Positions 36,516 through 38,126 of a stretch of DNA of 38,126 bases are shown in pieces. Origin of the DNA: Pseudomonadota bacterium (GTDB taxonomy: Bacteria > Pseudomonadota > Alphaproteobacteria > G022571365). The DNA is taken from NCBI GenBank assembly GCA_022571365.1, contig JACZXZ010000015.1, forward strand, positions 1 through 38,126, written 5' to 3'. The position numbers and the translations under genes are program-made. The stretch's first letter is position 1, and each line of letters opens with the position of its first letter. The notes beneath the pieces were generated by a model, which did no database searches, was not told the origin of the DNA, and saw only the letters and a program-made list of their open reading frames with translations.

Positions 36516-37529
36516 ATGGCAGTCATGGAAGCCACTGTCCCGGACTGGCTCGGGACATCCATCATGGCCGCGCGGGGCGTTGCCAAGGGCAAGATCGGGC
36601 AAACCCACGAGCTGACCGAGGAACGGCAGGGCAAGTACCACTACACGATCGGGCCTTACTCGGATCCGGTGATGACCGTGAAGCCGGGCGACCGCATCCG
36701 GGTCTGGACCCAGGACTGCTTCGAGGGGCGGATCCGGAGCGAGAGCGACAAACCCTCCGAGGTCCTCGAGATGCCGTACATCAATCCGCAGTGCGGGCCG
36801 ATCGAGATCGAAGGAGCGGAGAAGGGCGATGCCGTTGCGGTCCACATCGAGTCCATGGTCCCGCGCGGCGAAAACCCGCGCGGCACCTGCTGCCTGATCC
36901 AGGAGTTCGGCGGCCTCACCGGCACGACCTACACGGCGACCCTCAATGACCCGTTGCCCGAGGTGGTCCGAAAGATCAACCTCGACGAGCACAGCGTTTA
37001 CTGGAGCGACCGCGTGACCCTGCCCTACAAGCCGCATGTGGGCACGCTCAGCTGCTCGCCGGAGATCGATTCCATCAACACGCTCACGCCGGACCAACAC
37101 GGCGGCAACATGGACATGCCCGATATCTGCCCCGGTCACATCACGTATCTGCCCGCGAAGGTGCCGGGGGCGCGGCTGTTCCTCGGCGACTGCCATGCCT
37201 GCCAGGGCGAGGGAGAGGTGTGCGGCGTGGCCGTGGAGCACGCGACCATCACCACGATCCGGGTGGATCTCGTCAAGGGCTGGAACATCACCTGGCCGCG
37301 GCTTGAGACCGAGGACATGATCATGACGATCGGCAGCGCGCGGCCGCTCGAGGACGCCATGCGCATCGCATATCGCGAGCTCGTGTTCTGGATGGTCAAG
37401 GAGTACGGGTTCGAAAAGTGGGATGCCTACATGCTGCTGAGCCAATGCGGCAGAGCCAAGCTCGGCAACTTTGTCGATCCGAAATACACGATCGGCGCGG
37501 CGATCTTGAAAAGCCTCATCGGCCGCTGA
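36516..37529 (+). CDS. Acetamidase/formamidase
   Basis: A 337-residue enzyme of the acetamidase/formamidase (FmdA/AmdA) family, which hydrolyses short aliphatic amides to ammonia and the acid in the cytoplasm. Recognisable blocks are DPVMTVKPGDRIRVWTQDCF, INPQCGPIEIEGAEKGDAVAV, RGTCCLIQEFGGLT, the metal-site region NMDMPDICPGHITYLPAKVPGARLFLGDCHACQGEGEVCG (seen as GGNMDMPDI and FLGDCHACQGEGEVCG), and a C-terminal AYMLLSQCGRAKLGNFVDP. It directly follows the importer genes with a very strong ribosome-binding site. The arrangement parallels the formamidase plus short-chain amide importer clusters (fmd) described in methylotrophs. Confidence 0.92.
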   Translation: MAVMEATVPDWLGTSIMAARGVAKGKIGQTHELTEERQGKYHYTIGPYSDPVMTVKPGDRIRVWTQDCFEGRIRSESDKPSEVLEMPYINPQCGPIEIEGAEKGDAVAVHIESMVPRGENPRGTCCLIQEFGGLTGTTYTATLNDPLPEVVRKINLDEHSVYWSDRVTLPYKPHVGTLSCSPEIDSINTLTPDQHGGNMDMPDICPGHITYLPAKVPGARLFLGDCHACQGEGEVCGVAVEHATITTIRVDLVKGWNITWPRLETEDMIMTIGSARPLEDAMRIAYRELVFWMVKEYGFEKWDAYMLLSQCGRAKLGNFVDPKYTIGAAILKSLIGR

Positions 37530-37975
37530 CATTGCAGCCCGGGCGGATGCGGCCTGGAGGCTGCCCGCACCACGTGAGGCCTTCCGGAGGATGCCAATCA
37601 GCCGGCTCGCCAACCCGGTCGGCCGGCCCGCTCCCGATCCCGGATTTCACGGCTGGTATGTGAGCTAGCCTGTGCCCCACGCGGATCCGGATGTCCGCTT
37701 CTCGCGCGCCCGGCTTGCCCCCGGGTGTATGTGGAGGGGGGATCGGTGGCCCGCCCGGTTCGAGTCCGAGCCCAAGCGAGGGCGACGCGACCCTTGGCGA
37801 GCGGCAATCTCTCTTCCTCCGCCATTTCAGGCCGTTTGGGAGCTGTTTTCGCGGCGGCGATCCTGCGCGGGCGAGACAGCCGCCCTCGCGGCCGGCGCGG
37901 GGTGCGGGCCTTTAGAGCCGGTTAGGGCTGAGGGGCTTTAAGGCTCCGGGACCGTGGGCGGTCCTTTCCTCCCGC
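37530..37975. other. Intergenic region with tRNA-like scraps
   Basis: About 446 bp between the amidase gene and nadC, with no credible gene. GGTTCGAGTCCGAGCC (about 37758-37773) looks like a tRNA T-arm, and CCTCCGCCAT (about 37816-37825) repeats the last ten bases seen at the tRNA-Ser 3' end and its flank. They do not fold into a tRNA. The region probably holds terminators for both convergent units, but I see no clear T-run hairpin. Confidence 0.45.
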
Positions 37976-38126
37976 TTACGCCGCTTCCAGGTCGAGGGCT
38001 GTGTCCAGGCTGACCGCGCTGTGGGTGAGCCAGCCGAGGGAGATCAGATCGACGCCGGTGGCGGCGATCTCCCGGACGTTTTCGAGCGTGATGCCGCCCG
38101 AGGCTTCCGTGACCATGCGGCCCCCC
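37976..38126 (-). CDS. nadC: Quinolinate phosphoribosyltransferase, C-terminal part
   Basis: The minus strand enters the window inside a frame reading MVTEASGGITLENVREIAAT, then GVDLISLGWLTHSAVSLDTA and LDLEAA with a TAA stop (37978-37976). This is the conserved end of nicotinate-nucleotide pyrophosphorylase NadC (EASGG...THS...LD), which makes nicotinate mononucleotide from quinolinate. The 5' part is outside the window. The related ModD family is a less likely alternative. Confidence 0.85.
   Translation of the reverse strand, partial: GGRMVTEASGGITLENVREIAATGVDLISLGWLTHSAVSLDTALDLEAA

Noticed and set aside
37735-37826. Possible tRNA between the amidase gene and nadC
   Set aside because: A T-arm-like piece and a CCTCCGCCA end are present, but they are about 45 bp apart in the wrong spacing and no cloverleaf forms.

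Overview
The window is a chromosomal segment of a GC-rich alphaproteobacterium, most like Rhodospirillales or a related marine or soil lineage. The evidence is the atpHAGDC gene order beside priA, the obgE-proB-proA-nadD-rsfS-gpmI-envC-ctpA-rppH housekeeping block, the sequence character of the proteins, and frequent GTG starts. All family assignments come from reading motifs in the translations; no database search was possible.

Layout. (1) 1-7664: the start of a transaldolase-like gene (minus), priA, then the F1 ATP synthase operon atpH-A-G-D-C (plus). (2) 7.7-9.4 kb: a ferritin-like di-iron protein with its own clear promoter, then an intergenic region holding five perfect 16-bp tandem repeats. 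(3) 9.4-16.5 kb, all minus: rppH, a collapsed remnant that looks like a divergent polysaccharide deacetylase, ctpA, envC, gpmI, rsfS, nadD, an orphan protein tail, and proA. (4) 16.6-21.5 kb: a block of five plus-strand genes inserted between proA and proB. A decayed copy of the proB 3' end lies on the proA side and the intact proB on the other side. Cargo: a TMEM189/CarF/FAD4-type lipid desaturase, a MotA/TolQ/ExbB-type channel protein, a two-helix membrane protein, a one-helix protein whose membrane entry resembles ExbD/TolR but whose periplasmic domain does not, and a cyclopropane-fatty-acid-synthase-like methyltransferase. (5) 21.5-25.9 kb, minus: proB, obgE, rpmA, rplU with a strong promoter, and an Ntn-hydrolase (acid ceramidase/NAAA-like). 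(6) 26.1-30.7 kb: tRNA-Ser(CGA) followed by a segment ending in a 20-bp copy of the tRNA 3' end, carrying a DmdA-like GcvT-family protein, a PiT phosphate permease and an ArsM-like methyltransferase. (7) 30.7-37.5 kb, plus: an XRE-cupin regulator, a complete branched-chain-type ABC importer and an acetamidase/formamidase, read as a short-chain amide uptake and hydrolysis operon. (8) The 3' end of nadC (minus) closes the window.

The most promising novelty is region 4: a probable integrative insertion that rebuilt proB and carries a candidate proton-driven ExbB/ExbD-like unit with a non-standard periplasmic domain, next to two lipid-modifying enzymes. A second observation spans the window: short tandem duplications (13, 83, 18 and 22 bp) each sit on the stop codon of a gene (priA, gpmI, proB, livM).
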